Source: Rhizobium sp. SSA_523 | GTDB lineage: Bacteria > Pseudomonadota > Alphaproteobacteria > Rhizobiales > Rhizobiaceae | Direction of reading: 5' to 3' | DNA length: 64,000 nucleotides | NCBI RefSeq assembly: GCF_030435705.1 | Contig: NZ_CP129382.1 | Span: 434,001 to 498,000, forward strand | Shown here: positions 18,398 through 29,456 of the stretch, in pieces | Layout: the number at the start of each line of letters is the position of its first letter | How positions within the stretch are numbered: position 1 is the first letter of the stretch | Notes under the pieces: model-generated | The model's database searches: none | Seen by the model: the letters and a program-made list of their open reading frames with translations, nothing else | Told to the model about the DNA's origin: nothing | Program-made: the position numbers and the translations under genes

Positions 18398-19744
18398 ATG
18401 GATCGAATGATGTCGAAAAAGAGCGAAGCCGAACTGTTCTCCCGCCGTAAACTTCTGCGGTCCGCCGTCTCCCTTGGAGCAGCCTCCATCGCCGCTCCCG
18501 TTCTGGCACAGGATGCGCTGCAGGGGATCATCTCGGCTCCCCGCCGCGGCACCTGGGACGACCAGTTCGATGCGACCGCCGCGTCGCGCACCGCCGCCAC
18601 GGTGACGTCCAACAATCCGGTGCTCGGACCCATGGGGCCCGCCAATATCCAGCAGGCCATCATTCAGTATCAGCAGATTGTCGGATCCGGCGGCTGGCCG
18701 CAGGTGACCCCCATGCAGGACGGCCTGCGCCTCGGCGCTGCCGAACCTGCCGTGCAGCAATTGCGTCAGCGCCTGATGATCTCGGGCGATCTGCCGCAAT
18801 CGGCCGGCATGTCCAGCTCCTTCGATTCCTATGTCGATGGCGCGGTCAAGCGCTTCCAGGCCCGCCACGGTCTCCCGGCGGACGGCGTACTCGGCGAATT
18901 CACGCTGAAGGCGATGAATGTCTCCGCCGATGTCCGCCTCAACCAGTTGAGCACCAATCTCGTTCGCCTGCAGTCGATGGCCGGCGACCTCGGTCCCCGT
19001 TACATGATGGTCAATATTCCGGCGGCCTATGTGGAAGCCGTGGAAAACGAACGTGTCGCCCTGCGCAACACGGCCGTTGTCGGCCGGATCGACCGCCCCA
19101 CCCACACCATCAATTCCAAGGTCTATGAGGTCATCCTCAATCCTTACTGGACGGCGCCGCGCTCGATCGTCGAAAAGGATATCGTGCCGCTGATGCGCAA
19201 GGATCCGACCTATCTGGCGCGCAACAATATCCGTCTCTTCGACGGCAAGGGCACGGAAGTATCGCCGGAAACCGTGGACTGGTTCGCACCCAAGGCGCCG
19301 AACCTGATGTTCCGGCAGGACCCTGGCAAGATCAACGCCATGGCATCCACCAAGATCAATTTCCACAATCCCAACAATGAATACATGCATGATACGCCGC
19401 AGCAGGGCCTGTTCAACAAGCTGATGCGCTTTGAATCCTCCGGCTGCATGCGCGTCCAGAATGTCCGCGACCTGGTGACCTGGCTGCTGCGCGATACGCC
19501 CGGCTGGTCGCGTCAGGAGATCGAGCGGGTGATCGCCGCGCGCGTCAGCACGCCGATCAAGCTGGCACAGGAAGTCCCGGTCTATATCGTCTACATCACG
19601 GCCTGGTCGGCGAAGGACGGCGTCGTGCAGTTCCGCGACGATATCTATCAGCGGGATGGGGCGACGGAGCTTGCCCTGCAGACGAGATTCGGTGTCGAGC
19701 AGAATCCCGGTTCGATCGACGACGATATGCTGCCTCCGCAATAA
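18398..19744 (+). CDS. ldtP: L,D-transpeptidase with peptidoglycan-binding domain (LdtP)
   Basis: This 448-residue protein remodels peptidoglycan in the periplasm by making 3-3 cross-links or attaching proteins. The N-terminus has a twin-arginine-like signal (SRRKLLRSAVSLGAA, cleavage near VLAQ at about 40). A peptidoglycan-binding-1 domain lies at about residues 108-170 (LRLGAAEPAVQQLRQRLM ... DGVLGEFTLKAM). The YkuD catalytic domain follows at about 200-375, with His near 330 (EYMHDT) and the catalytic Cys near 350 in RFESSGCMRV. It matches the transpeptidase linked to ldtR in rhizobia. A terminator follows directly. Confidence 0.92.
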   Translation: MDRMMSKKSEAELFSRRKLLRSAVSLGAASIAAPVLAQDALQGIISAPRRGTWDDQFDATAASRTAATVTSNNPVLGPMGPANIQQAIIQYQQIVGSGGWPQVTPMQDGLRLGAAEPAVQQLRQRLMISGDLPQSAGMSSSFDSYVDGAVKRFQARHGLPADGVLGEFTLKAMNVSADVRLNQLSTNLVRLQSMAGDLGPRYMMVNIPAAYVEAVENERVALRNTAVVGRIDRPTHTINSKVYEVILNPYWTAPRSIVEKDIVPLMRKDPTYLARNNIRLFDGKGTEVSPETVDWFAPKAPNLMFRQDPGKINAMASTKINFHNPNNEYMHDTPQQGLFNKLMRFESSGCMRVQNVRDLVTWLLRDTPGWSRQEIERVIAARVSTPIKLAQEVPVYIVYITAWSAKDGVVQFRDDIYQRDGATELALQTRFGVEQNPGSIDDDMLPPQ

Positions 19745-19769
19745 GACCTGCAAATTTCGAATTATCTTG

Positions 19770-19799
19770 ACGGCCGCCCCATTCCGGGGTGGCCGTTTT
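19770..19799 (+). terminator. Rho-independent terminator after ldtP
   Basis: ACGGCCGCCCC (19770-19780) pairs with GGGGTGGCCGT (19786-19796), with one G-T pair, and is followed by TTTC. It lies 26 bases after the ldtP stop. Confidence 0.85.
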
Positions 19800-19881
19800 C
19801 ACGATTGGACCATGGTATGCCCCATAGATGCCGCGCGGCCTCGAGCGATCGGCCTATGGCAGGGCAGGAAGGCAGGAGCGC

Positions 19882-20445
19882 GTGGTGGACAGGAAATGGA
19901 CGGTCCTCGATCAGGAGGTTCTTTTGAGGGACCGGTGGATCAATGTCAGGGCGGACCGCTGCGTCACCGCCTCCGGCGCCAGGATCGAACCCTATTACGT
20001 GCTGTCCTATCCGGACTGGGTGAATGTGGTTGCCATTACCGCACGGCAGGAACTGGTCTTCGTCCGCCAGTACCGGCATGCAATCGGCGACTGGGTCACC
20101 GAACTGCCCGGCGGCATTGCCGATCAGCAGGACGAGGCCCTGCACCTTTCGGCCCGGCGCGAACTTCTGGAGGAGACCGGCTATGAAACGGCCGCGGATC
20201 TCGAGCCGGTCTGCGCCCTGCATGCCAATCCGGCAACGCATACGAATACCATCCATACCTTCCTCTGCCGGCAGGTCGTGCTCGAGCGGGATCCCGTGCT
20301 GGAAGCCGGCGAGGATGGGCTGCAGGTGGTGCTGATGCCGATTGCGCAGGCGATTGCCCTGCTGCGCAGCGGCGGCTTTGCCTCCGCCATGCATGCCGCC
20401 GGCCTCTCGCTTGCCCTCATGGCTGCCGGCTACCTGAAAGGGTAA
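19882..20445 (+). CDS. Nudix hydrolase
   Basis: This 187-residue protein hydrolyses a nucleoside diphosphate linked to another group, most like the ADP-ribose/ADP-sugar class. The Nudix box is EALHLSARRELLEETGYE (about residues 90-107), preceded by WVTELPGGIADQ. The first glycine is one residue further from the Glu than in the consensus. The GTG at 19882 (or 19885) is preferred because GGCAGGAG lies 4 bases before it and the conserved strand DRKWTVLDQEVLL follows; an upstream ATG at 19828 would add 18 unconserved residues. It stands alone, with an 8-bp stem hairpin without T run after it near 20470. Confidence 0.85.
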   Translation: MVDRKWTVLDQEVLLRDRWINVRADRCVTASGARIEPYYVLSYPDWVNVVAITARQELVFVRQYRHAIGDWVTELPGGIADQQDEALHLSARRELLEETGYETAADLEPVCALHANPATHTNTIHTFLCRQVVLERDPVLEAGEDGLQVVLMPIAQAIALLRSGGFASAMHAAGLSLALMAAGYLKG

Positions 20446-20694
20446 TGCCGGCCTGGATCATGATGATGTCAGACTGCCCGGTCTGGCATCCAATCCCGCG
20501 CCAAGCTGTTGAAGACCCGGCCTTGATCACTGCACTGTGTTGCCGTCGGCGGCTGCATTTGCTTCAGTGACGAAAGCCGCCGTCCTGCGCACCGGCGCGG
20601 CGCATCGATTCGTCTGTCGAGCCCTCCGTCGGCGTGGCTGTCGATCTGTCCGGCCGGCAGGCAATCGTGGCGCCAACGGGATCATAGCGAAAAC

Positions 20695-23322
20695 ATGCAA
20701 GTTCGGTCATTCCTGTGCCTGTCCCTGTGCCTTTGCTCGTGCCTGTGTCGCAAAGGCAGCCTGATCCTGGGCTGGCTGCTGCTGGCCATCCTTCTGGGCG
20801 CCGGCCCCGGTCCCGTCGCCACACCCGCCTTCGCCCAGAAGACCGATCGGTCAGAGCGCGCCGATCCCGTCAGAACATGGTCGGAAACCGCCCGACGCGC
20901 CGAAGAAGTGCTGCAGGCGGGGCGCGCCTCTTCGGATTCGCTTGAAGTGCTGCGGGCCGAGCTGGCCGCGCAGAGGCAGGAGGCGGAAACGGCGTCCAGC
21001 GCCGCCGATGTCATCATTCGCTCGCTGACCGCGCAGATCGCATCGCTTGGTCCGCCGCCACCCAAGGATCAGCCGGAGCCCGAAATCGTTGCCGAGCGGC
21101 GCAAGCAGCTGACGGCGGAACTTGCACGGGCCCAGCAGCCGGTGGTCGAGGCGCGGCAGGCCTATGCCCGCGCCGATGTTCTGATCGAGGAGATCGACAC
21201 GCTGGTCCGCTCCCGGTCCGCCACCAGCCTTCTGGAGCGCAAACCCTCGCCGCTCATCCCCGCCACCTGGGAACAAGCCGCCGCCGACCTCAGGATCTAT
21301 GCCGAAAAGCTGGAGGATGATCTTGAGCGCAGCCTCCAGCCGACGGCGGAGCGGATGAGTTTCGTCGAGGATCGGCTGCTGCCGGCCCTGCTGATCATCG
21401 TCGTCGCGCTCGTTCTGCCGATCGGGATCGGGCATTTCGTCCTGATCTCGCTTGAGCGGCGCGTCCGGAGGGGCGGCACGCCCCTGCGCTTCATCATGAA
21501 GGTTGCCGGCCTCCATCTGATGCGGCTCGCTTTGTCCTTCATCGCGGGAATGGCCATCATCGCGGCGCTGATCCTGGTGCAGGACGGTATCCATTCGGCC
21601 GACAATCTGTCGGGCGCCCTCACCGTGATGATCCTCATCTTCATCATTGCCGACTGGCTGGGCAATGTCCTGTTCAATCCCAACCAGCCTTCGCTGCGCC
21701 TCGTCTCGCTCAGCACGGGTCTTGCGCGCACCTGCTACTGGCTGGCCATGGCCTTTGCCGCCTCGCTCGGCGTCGATGCTCTGGTGGACGGCGCGTCGGA
21801 TGACTACGCCTTTGCGCCTGCGAGCCTTTCCATGCTCGAAGGCATCAGCATTCTCATCGGATGTCTGGTGCTGAGCGTGCTGGCGCGCGTCTTGCGGCGC
21901 GTGGCAGACGAGATGGAGGCGCCGGCGGATGGAGCGGCGGCCGCCATCGGGGAAGGCCCCACAGGAGTGGGCGGGGCAGGACCGACAGGCCTGGCCGGAC
22001 CAAGCGGCCCGGCTGGCGCAGGCGGCCCGGCGGGAAGCAGTCCCGTCCTGGACGACAGCCTGTTCGGCCCGGCCTTCTTCCGCGTCTGCAGCCGGATGAT
22101 GCAGGCGCTCGCCATCCTCTCGCTTGTGGCCGCAAGCCTCGGCTACGTGCCGCTTGCCCGCGCCTCGCTCTCGCCGACCATGCTGACGCTGATGGTCTTC
22201 GGCCTCGCCTTCATCCTGCATCACGCCCTGATGATGCCGATCCGGGCAACGCTTGCCAGGCGCTCTTCCTCCGCCGAACTGGCCTCGCTCCTCGTCGGCC
22301 TCGGCCTGTTTCTCGTCTGCCTGCCGCTGTTTGCCCTGATCTGGGGCGCCCGCGAAGCCGAAGTGGGCGAGGTCTGGCGCGTCCTCCAGAACGGCATCGA
22401 TCTCGGCGGCATCCGCCTGTCACCCAAGATCCTGTTCGTCCTGTTCGGAACCTTCATCCTCGGCCTTTTCGTCACCCGCTGGTCGCAGCGCGTCGTCGAC
22501 AGGATGATCCTGCCGAAGACCCAGATCGACCCTGGCGGCCGCAATGCGATCCGCACCGGTCTCGGCTATGTCGGGTTCATTCTGTCGGCCCTGCTGGCCA
22601 TTTCCATGGCGGGCCTCGACCTCTCCAACCTTGCCATCATCGCCGGGGCGCTTTCGGTCGGCGTCGGCTTCGGCATGCAGACCATCGTCTCGAACTTCGT
22701 TTCCGGCATCATCCTCCTGATCGAAAGGCCGATCAAGGAGGGCGACTGGATCGAGGTGTCCGGCTTTTCCGGCACGGTGCGAAAGATCGCGGTGCGGTCG
22801 ACAAGGATCGAAACCTTCGATCGCCACGACGTCATCATTCCGAATGCGGATCTGATCGCCGGAACGGTCAAGAACATGACGCTCAGTTCGCATGTCGGCC
22901 GCATGATCATTCCGATCGGCCTTGCCTATGGCAGCGACCTCGATCGCGCCCGGAACATCCTTCTGGACATCGCGCAAACGCATCCGGGCATCCTGTCTTA
23001 TCCGGAGCCGCAGGTCTTCTTCCGCAATTTCGGCAATAATGCCCTGGATTTCGAACTGCGCTGCTTCCTGCGCGATGTCGGCACCGAGATCGGCGTGCGT
23101 TCGGATCTGCTCTTTTCGCTGAATGCCGCCTTTGCCGAAGCGGGCATCGAGATCCCCTTCGCCCAGAGCGACATTACCATCCGCAATCTCGACGAGATCC
23201 TCGCCAAGCTGCCGAACCGGAAGACCGAGACGGAAGCGAAGACGGAGACGGGGACGCAGAGCGAGAGGGAAAGGGCGCCGGGCGCAAAGGCAGACGGATC
23301 GTCGCAGCCTGCGGGCGAGTGA
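20695..23322 (+). CDS. Large mechanosensitive channel of the MscS family (DUF3772 N-terminal domain)
   Basis: This 875-residue inner-membrane channel should release solutes under membrane tension. Order: signal peptide ending near residue 47 (AFAQ); periplasmic coiled-coil DUF3772-like domain (about 60-215); some ten transmembrane helices; MscS pore helix and beta domain (about 630-745) with SVGVGFGMQTIVSNFVSGIILLIERPIKEGDWIEV; then the cytoplasmic part. Oddities: a cysteine-rich start (five Cys in residues 8-18) encoded by short CTGTGC-type repeats; a collagen-like Gly-X-X run at about 421-448 between helices; and a charged KTETEAKTETGTQ tail encoded by GAGACG-type repeats. The ATG at 20695 has no strong ribosome binding site. 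Confidence 0.88.
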   Translation: MQVRSFLCLSLCLCSCLCRKGSLILGWLLLAILLGAGPGPVATPAFAQKTDRSERADPVRTWSETARRAEEVLQAGRASSDSLEVLRAELAAQRQEAETASSAADVIIRSLTAQIASLGPPPPKDQPEPEIVAERRKQLTAELARAQQPVVEARQAYARADVLIEEIDTLVRSRSATSLLERKPSPLIPATWEQAAADLRIYAEKLEDDLERSLQPTAERMSFVEDRLLPALLIIVVALVLPIGIGHFVLISLERRVRRGGTPLRFIMKVAGLHLMRLALSFIAGMAIIAALILVQDGIHSADNLSGALTVMILIFIIADWLGNVLFNPNQPSLRLVSLSTGLARTCYWLAMAFAASLGVDALVDGASDDYAFAPASLSMLEGISILIGCLVLSVLARVLRRVADEMEAPADGAAAAIGEGPTGVGGAGPTGLAGPSGPAGAGGPAGSSPVLDDSLFGPAFFRVCSRMMQALAILSLVAASLGYVPLARASLSPTMLTLMVFGLAFILHHALMMPIRATLARRSSSAELASLLVGLGLFLVCLPLFALIWGAREAEVGEVWRVLQNGIDLGGIRLSPKILFVLFGTFILGLFVTRWSQRVVDRMILPKTQIDPGGRNAIRTGLGYVGFILSALLAISMAGLDLSNLAIIAGALSVGVGFGMQTIVSNFVSGIILLIERPIKEGDWIEVSGFSGTVRKIAVRSTRIETFDRHDVIIPNADLIAGTVKNMTLSSHVGRMIIPIGLAYGSDLDRARNILLDIAQTHPGILSYPEPQVFFRNFGNNALDFELRCFLRDVGTEIGVRSDLLFSLNAAFAEAGIEIPFAQSDITIRNLDEILAKLPNRKTETEAKTETGTQSERERAPGAKADGSSQPAGE

Positions 23323-23448
23323 CCGCTTGGACGGGGCGAAAGCTTCATGCTGAGCATTGTTTGATCCGCAAATCGCGCTCTGTGACTTGCCCTTGGCGGG
23401 CCCTCCCGCTAAGACGCCATCGCATCAGTTTCCTGCAGGAGCCCCGAC

Positions 23449-24738
<1,290 letters not shown>

Positions 24739-24753
24739 GAGGCACCCGAAGCG

Positions 24754-25233
24754 ATGCGCTGCCCCTATTGCGGTTCCGAAGACACGCAGGTCAAGGATTC
24801 GCGTCCGGCGGAGGATTTTACCTCCATCCGCCGGCGGCGCATCTGTCCGGATTGCGGTGGCCGGTTCACCACCTTCGAACGCGTGCAATTGCGCGAGCTG
24901 ATGGTCATCAAGAAGACCGGCCGCAAGGTGCCGTTCGATCGCAACAAGCTGGTGCGATCCTTCCAGATCGCTTTGCGCAAGCGCCCGGTCGATGCCGACC
25001 GCATCGAACGGGCCGTATCCGGCATTGTCCGCCGGCTCGAAAGTTCGGGTGAGAGCGAAATCAGTTCGGAGCAGATCGGGCTGCAGGTACTCGAGGCGCT
25101 GAAGAGCCTCGATGACGTGGCCTTCGTCCGCTATGCTTCGGTCTATCGCGATTTCTCGCATGCCGAGGACTTCGAGAAGGTCATCGCGGAAATCAGCGCG
25201 CGCATCGGCCGCGATTCCACGGCGGAGTCCTGA
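24754..25233 (+). CDS. nrdR: Transcriptional repressor NrdR
   Basis: This 159-residue ATP-cone and zinc-ribbon protein represses ribonucleotide reductase genes when dATP is high. The N-terminal zinc ribbon has the two pairs [13 protein letters not shown] and [13 protein letters not shown]. The ATP-cone follows ([29 protein letters not shown]). Length is usual. It sits between glyA and ribD, an order conserved in many alphaproteobacteria, with 15 and 5 bases to its neighbours, so it is probably co-transcribed. Confidence 0.97.
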   Translation: MRCPYCGSEDTQVKDSRPAEDFTSIRRRRICPDCGGRFTTFERVQLRELMVIKKTGRKVPFDRNKLVRSFQIALRKRPVDADRIERAVSGIVRRLESSGESEISSEQIGLQVLEALKSLDDVAFVRYASVYRDFSHAEDFEKVIAEISARIGRDSTAES

Positions 25234-25238
25234 GCGCC

Positions 25239-26366
25239 ATGTCCGCCACGCCCGAGGACCGGCGCTTCATGGCAGCCGCAATCCGGCTGTCGCGGCGCCA
25301 TACGGGCCAGACCTCCACCAATCCCTCCGTCGGCTGCATACTCGTCAAGGATGGCGTGGTGATCGCCTCGGCCGTCACTGCCAAAGGCGGCCGGCCGCAT
25401 GCCGAGGCGCAGGCGCTTGCGCTTGCCGGCGAAGCCGCCCGCGGCGCCACCGCCTATGTTACGCTGGAACCCTGTTCCCATTACGGCCGGACGCCGCCCT
25501 GCGCCAATGCGCTGGTTGCGGCCGGCGTTTCGCGCGTCGTCGTCTGCCTTACCGATCCGGATCCTCGCGTCTCGGGCCGCGGCCTGGCCATCCTGCGCGA
25601 CGGCCATATCGCGGTCGATAGCGGCATTCTGGAGGAGGAGGGTCGCCTGGCGCTCGAAGCCTATCTGATGCGCCAGATGAAGGGGCGGCCGCATGTGACT
25701 CTGAAGCTTGCGCTTTCTGCCGATGGCATGATCGGCCGGCACGGCGAAGGCCAGCTTGCCATCACCGGGCCGGTGTCACGCGCGCAGGTTCATGTCCTGC
25801 GGGCGGAAATGGATGCCATCCTTGTCGGCATCGGCACGGCGATCGCCGACGATCCGGATCTTACGGTGCGTCTGCCGGGCCTTGAGGAGCGCTCGCCGCT
25901 GCGCATCGTGCTGGATCGCCATCTGCGCCTGCCCCTGACGTCGAGGCTGGTGCGCACCGCAAAGGATGTGCCGGTGATGGTCGTCGCGCAGGGCGGTGCC
26001 GGAGGCGCCGAGACCCGCGCCGAACCGGAAATCCTGGCCGATCGCCGCAAGGCCCTCACACAGGCCGGTGTCGAGATCCTCGATGCGGCCGATCTGCCCC
26101 ATCTCCTGCCGCAGCTTGCCGGCCGCGGCTTGTCCTCGCTGCTTGTCGAAGGCGGAGCCACTGTGGCGCGCGCTTTCCTGGACGCAGGGCTCGTGGATCG
26201 CATCCTTCTCTTCGAAGGGGAGGGGACGATTGGCGCGGCCGGCATTGAATCCCCCCTGACGGCACACGATATCCCGGAGGATTACAAGCCCGTGCGGCGC
26301 CTGCGCTTCGGTACGGACAGCTGTTGCGATTATGAAAGGGAATTCGAATGTTTACGGGTATCGTGA
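25239..26366 (+). CDS. ribD: Bifunctional riboflavin biosynthesis deaminase/reductase
   Basis: This 375-residue protein does the second and third steps of riboflavin synthesis. The N-terminal deaminase (about 1-145) has the zinc site HAEAQAL and LEPCSHYGRTPPC. The C-terminal reductase (about 150-370) has HVTLKLALSADGMIGR, DAILVGIGTAIADDP and LLVEGGATVARAFL. The 3' end overlaps ribE by 19 bases, so the two are probably translationally coupled. Start at 25239 is 5 bases after the nrdR stop, whose end supplies the ribosome binding region (GGCGGAG). Confidence 0.96.
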   Translation: MSATPEDRRFMAAAIRLSRRHTGQTSTNPSVGCILVKDGVVIASAVTAKGGRPHAEAQALALAGEAARGATAYVTLEPCSHYGRTPPCANALVAAGVSRVVVCLTDPDPRVSGRGLAILRDGHIAVDSGILEEEGRLALEAYLMRQMKGRPHVTLKLALSADGMIGRHGEGQLAITGPVSRAQVHVLRAEMDAILVGIGTAIADDPDLTVRLPGLEERSPLRIVLDRHLRLPLTSRLVRTAKDVPVMVVAQGGAGGAETRAEPEILADRRKALTQAGVEILDAADLPHLLPQLAGRGLSSLLVEGGATVARAFLDAGLVDRILLFEGEGTIGAAGIESPLTAHDIPEDYKPVRRLRFGTDSCCDYEREFECLRVS

Positions 26367-26962
26367 CCGATGTCGGCAGCGTCTCGGAGCTTGTCCCGCT
26401 GGATGAAGGCATTCGGCTGCGCATCGCCACCCAATATGATCCCGCCGGCATCGATATCGGCGCCTCCATCTCGCATGCAGGAGTCTGCCTGACGGTCACC
26501 AATCTCTCCGACACCAACAGCAATAGCCGCTGGTATGAGGTGGAAGCCTGGGAGGAGGCGCTGCGACTGACGACGATCTCCTCCTGGGGCCCCGGCACGA
26601 GGGTGAACCTGGAGCGGGCGCTGAAAATCGGTGACGAGCTCGGCGGCCATATCGTTTCCGGCCATGTCGATGGCAAGGGCGAAATCCTCTCCGTCACGCC
26701 GGAAGGAGAGGCGGTGCGGATAAGGCTGCGCGCTCCGGCGGAATTTGCGCGCTTCGTGGCGCCAAAGGGCTCGGTTGCGCTTGATGGCACATCCCTCACC
26801 GTCAATGCCGTCGAGGGAGCGGAGTTCGATATATTGCTGATCCGCCATACCCTGGAAGTGACCACCTGGGGCGAGCGCAAGGCCGGCGATTTCGTGAATT
26901 TCGAGGTGGATACCATGGCGCGTTACGCAGCCAGGCTGGCGGAATTTCCTGCCGCGGGCTGA
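26348..26962 (+). CDS. ribE: Riboflavin synthase alpha chain
   Basis: This 204-residue enzyme dismutates two 6,7-dimethyl-8-ribityllumazines to riboflavin. It opens with the diagnostic MFTGIVTDVGSV and has two lumazine-binding repeats. The first has ISHAGVCLTVT (usual SVNGxCLT) near residue 55; the second has GHIVSGHVDGKG and LDGTSLTVNAVEG. The AAAGGGAATTCGA ribosome binding region lies within the ribD end. It closes the glyA-nrdR-ribD-ribE operon; ribH lies 2.5 kb further on as a separate unit with nusB. Confidence 0.94.
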   Translation: MFTGIVTDVGSVSELVPLDEGIRLRIATQYDPAGIDIGASISHAGVCLTVTNLSDTNSNSRWYEVEAWEEALRLTTISSWGPGTRVNLERALKIGDELGGHIVSGHVDGKGEILSVTPEGEAVRIRLRAPAEFARFVAPKGSVALDGTSLTVNAVEGAEFDILLIRHTLEVTTWGERKAGDFVNFEVDTMARYAARLAEFPAAG

Positions 26963-26973
26963 GGGCCGCGCTC

Positions 26974-27011
26974 GGACCGGCAGATGTGATCCCGCCGGTC
27001 CTTTCCTTTTT
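26974..27011 (+). terminator. Rho-independent terminator after ribE
   Basis: GGACCGGC (26974-26981) pairs with GCCGGTCC (26994-27001) across a 12-base loop and is followed by TTTCCTTTTT. It ends the glyA-ribE operon. Confidence 0.85.
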
Positions 27012-27050
27012 CTTCCCGCGCTTTTTCTTTTCGGAGAGCCTGACCGATCT

Positions 27051-28535
27051 TCAATGTGCCGCGGCGGACAGGGAAGCATGCTCCTTGTCGTGCAGGGCGT
27101 AGCGGTCGATCATGCTGCTGCTGGCCTCGTTGAGGCCGATCACATCCACGAGGATGTTATGGCGGCGGAACTTCAAAACCACCTGGTCGAGCGCCCCGAC
27201 GGCGGAAATATCCCATAGATGCGCCCTTGAGACGTCGAGCGTCACGGCCTTTACCGGCTCGGCGAAATCGAAGGCCGCGATGAAGCCTTCGGTCGATGCG
27301 AAGAAGATCTCGCCGTCGATCCGATAGATGCGGTGACCGCCATCCTCGCTGAGGGTGGAGCGCACATGGAAGAGCTTGGCAACCTTGCCGGCGAAGAAGA
27401 TGCCCGACAGCAGGACGCCGGCGAGGACGCCGAGCGACAGGTCATGCGTGGCGACCACAGTGATGACCGTGGCCAGCATGACGATCGACGAGGGCAGCGG
27501 GTTGCGGCGCAGATCCGGTATCGAGCGCCAGGAGAAAGTGCCGATCGAGACCATGATCATGACCGCAACCAGTGCCGCCATCGGAATGATCTTGACCACG
27601 TCATCCAGCACGAGGATGAGGAAGAGCAGGAATGTGCCGGCGACAAATGTCGAAAGCCGGCCGCGGCCGCCCGACGAGATGTTGATCACCGACTGGCCGA
27701 TCATCGCGCAACCGCCCATGCCGCCGATCAGGCCGGAGGCGATATTGCTGGCGCCCTGGCCGATGCATTCCTGGCTCTTGCTGCTGGTCGTGTCCGTCAT
27801 GTCATCGACGATGCGCGCCGTCAGCAAGGATTCCAGGAGGCCGACGGCGGCCAGCGCCGCGGAATAGGGAAAGATGATCTGCAGGGTCTCGAAGGTCAGC
27901 GGCACCTGCGGCAGGGCAAAGATCGGCAGGCTGGAGGGCAATTCGCCCAGATCGCCCACGGTGCGCAGATCCATGCCGAAGCCGATCGACAGTCCGGTCA
28001 GCACGACGATCGCCACCAGCGGCGAGGGGATCGCCTTGGTGACATAGGGGAAGAGGTAGATGATCGCCAGCCCGGCCGCGATCATGACATAGGTCGCGAC
28101 CGGCACGCCGATCAGTTCAGGCAGCTGTGCCATGAAGATCAGGATGGCAAGCGCATTGACGAAACCGGTCATCACCGATTTCGACACGAAGCGCATGACG
28201 CGTCCGAGCCTTGCAAGTCCGGCCAGGATCTGCAGCAGTCCCATGAGAAGCGTTGCAGCGAAGAGATATTGCAGCCCGTGTTCCTTGACGAGCGTCACCA
28301 TCAAGACGGCCGTTGCTGCGGTCGCCGCCGAGATCATGCCCGGACGCCCTCCGGTGATGGCCGAGACGCAGGCGATGGCGAAGGAGGCAAACAGGCCGAC
28401 TTTGGGATCGACGCCGGCAATGACGGAAAAGCCGATCGCCTCCGGGATCAAAGCAAGGGCGACGACGATGCCGGACAAAAGGTCCGCGCGGATACTGGAA
28501 AACCATTCACGGCGGTAGGTGGAGAGAGATATCAT
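27051..28535 (-). CDS. SulP family inorganic anion transporter with STAS domain
   Basis: From the ATG at 28535 this is a 494-residue inner-membrane protein with 10-12 helices: [36 protein letters not shown] is the SulP entry motif. The C-terminal STAS domain (about residues 395-490) has [25 protein letters not shown], with an aspartate rather than a phosphorylatable serine at the usual regulatory position. SulP members carry sulfate, bicarbonate or other anions; no carbonic anhydrase or sulfur gene lies beside it. The frame is open 39 codons further upstream (to 28652), with an ATG at 28562, but no conserved sequence is seen there. Confidence 0.9.
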   Translation of the reverse strand: MISLSTYRREWFSSIRADLLSGIVVALALIPEAIGFSVIAGVDPKVGLFASFAIACVSAITGGRPGMISAATAATAVLMVTLVKEHGLQYLFAATLLMGLLQILAGLARLGRVMRFVSKSVMTGFVNALAILIFMAQLPELIGVPVATYVMIAAGLAIIYLFPYVTKAIPSPLVAIVVLTGLSIGFGMDLRTVGDLGELPSSLPIFALPQVPLTFETLQIIFPYSAALAAVGLLESLLTARIVDDMTDTTSSKSQECIGQGASNIASGLIGGMGGCAMIGQSVINISSGGRGRLSTFVAGTFLLFLILVLDDVVKIIPMAALVAVMIMVSIGTFSWRSIPDLRRNPLPSSIVMLATVITVVATHDLSLGVLAGVLLSGIFFAGKVAKLFHVRSTLSEDGGHRIYRIDGEIFFASTEGFIAAFDFAEPVKAVTLDVSRAHLWDISAVGALDQVVLKFRRHNILVDVIGLNEASSSMIDRYALHDKEHASLSAAAH

Positions 28536-28761
28536 GAGGATCGTTTCGCAAAAGACGTGCATCGGCCGGGAGCGTGTCCAGGTCGGAAAGGGCAGATGCT
28601 TTTCGCGTTGTCCGGCGGATCGGCGGCCGGAAGAGCCACCCGGGGATCGCACCCGGGTCCTGGTGATGGGCTGCTCTTAGACAAAAAACTGGGCCAGGGC
28701 AACATCAACGGCGCAGCGGCCAGAAGCCATGCTGATAGCGAGAAAAGTCAAAGCCCGCCCG

Positions 28762-29289
28762 TCAAGAGATCCGGGAGCGCCTGAGGACCACGACTTCGCC
28801 CTGGTGTTCGGCGCGCGCAAAGGCCTTGAAGCCCAGCCGGTCGGCAAGCTTGAGGGAGCTTAGATTGTCCGGCGCGATGATGGCTGTCATGTCCAAACCG
28901 GCAAAACGCGGCTCCGCCCAGGCAATGAGCGCGGACACGGCTTCGAAGGCATAGCCGAGGCCGTGGAATTCCGGCAGCAGAACCCAGCCGGTTTCCAGCG
29001 TGCCGATCAGCGACGGCGTCATGTCCCGCCGCACCTCGTGAAAACCGGCCTCACCGACGAAGCGGCCGCTCGCCCGCTCTTCGATGGCCAAAAAGCCGAA
29101 TCCCATGAAATGCCACATGCCCGGCCGGTTCATCAGCCGCATCCAGCTTGCCTGCGGCGTGGACGGCACGCCGCCGATGAAGCGCACCGTCTGCGGATCG
29201 GCCCAGAGCGCGGAAAAGGCTTCGAAATCGCCCAGCGCGTGCGGGCGCAGGATCAGCCTCTCGGTGGTGATGGTCGGCATGAAGGACAT
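28762..29289 (-). CDS. GNAT family N-acetyltransferase (RimJ/RimL type)
   Basis: This 175-residue protein transfers an acetyl group from acetyl-CoA. ITTERLILRPHALGDFEAF opens the RimJ/RimL-like fold; TGWVLLPEFHGLGYAFEAVSALIAWA holds the acetyl-CoA site (usually Q/RxxGxG/A; here FHGLGYA); and DNLSSLKLADRLGFKAF is the conserved C-terminal strand-helix. The start at 29289 (or 29280) is chosen because conservation begins there; the frame stays open to 29541 but the upstream part has no homology I recognise. The substrate, a protein N-terminus or small amine, is unknown. Confidence 0.85.
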   Translation of the reverse strand: MSFMPTITTERLILRPHALGDFEAFSALWADPQTVRFIGGVPSTPQASWMRLMNRPGMWHFMGFGFLAIEERASGRFVGEAGFHEVRRDMTPSLIGTLETGWVLLPEFHGLGYAFEAVSALIAWAEPRFAGLDMTAIIAPDNLSSLKLADRLGFKAFARAEHQGEVVVLRRSRIS

Positions 29290-29456
29290 CGCGGCAGACT
29301 CGCACGATAAAGGCCAAGATTGCGTTTCTACGGGGAAGCTGCGCAAGGTGTAAAGCCATGCCGCTTGCGAAAAGCGCTTGCCATTCCGCCCGTGGCATGG
29401 TTTGACCGCGCAAATCCCCAACATGAACAATCGCAGCCTTGCGACCAGGACGACCC

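Noticed and set aside
17222..19753. An 843-codon open frame on the minus strand across ldtR and ldtP
   Set aside because: It is antisense to two clearly conserved genes and gives an Arg/His/Asp-rich protein without motifs. Long antisense frames are expected in this GC-rich, codon-biased DNA. The same applies to 5242-6594, 8042-9709, 27333-28784, 40780-42207 and 45970-48177.
29290..29456. FMN riboswitch before the riboflavin genes (ribH; also before glyA-ribD)
   Set aside because: No AGGG-GTGAAATTCCC or CCGGCGGT-type RFN blocks are present in either upstream region.
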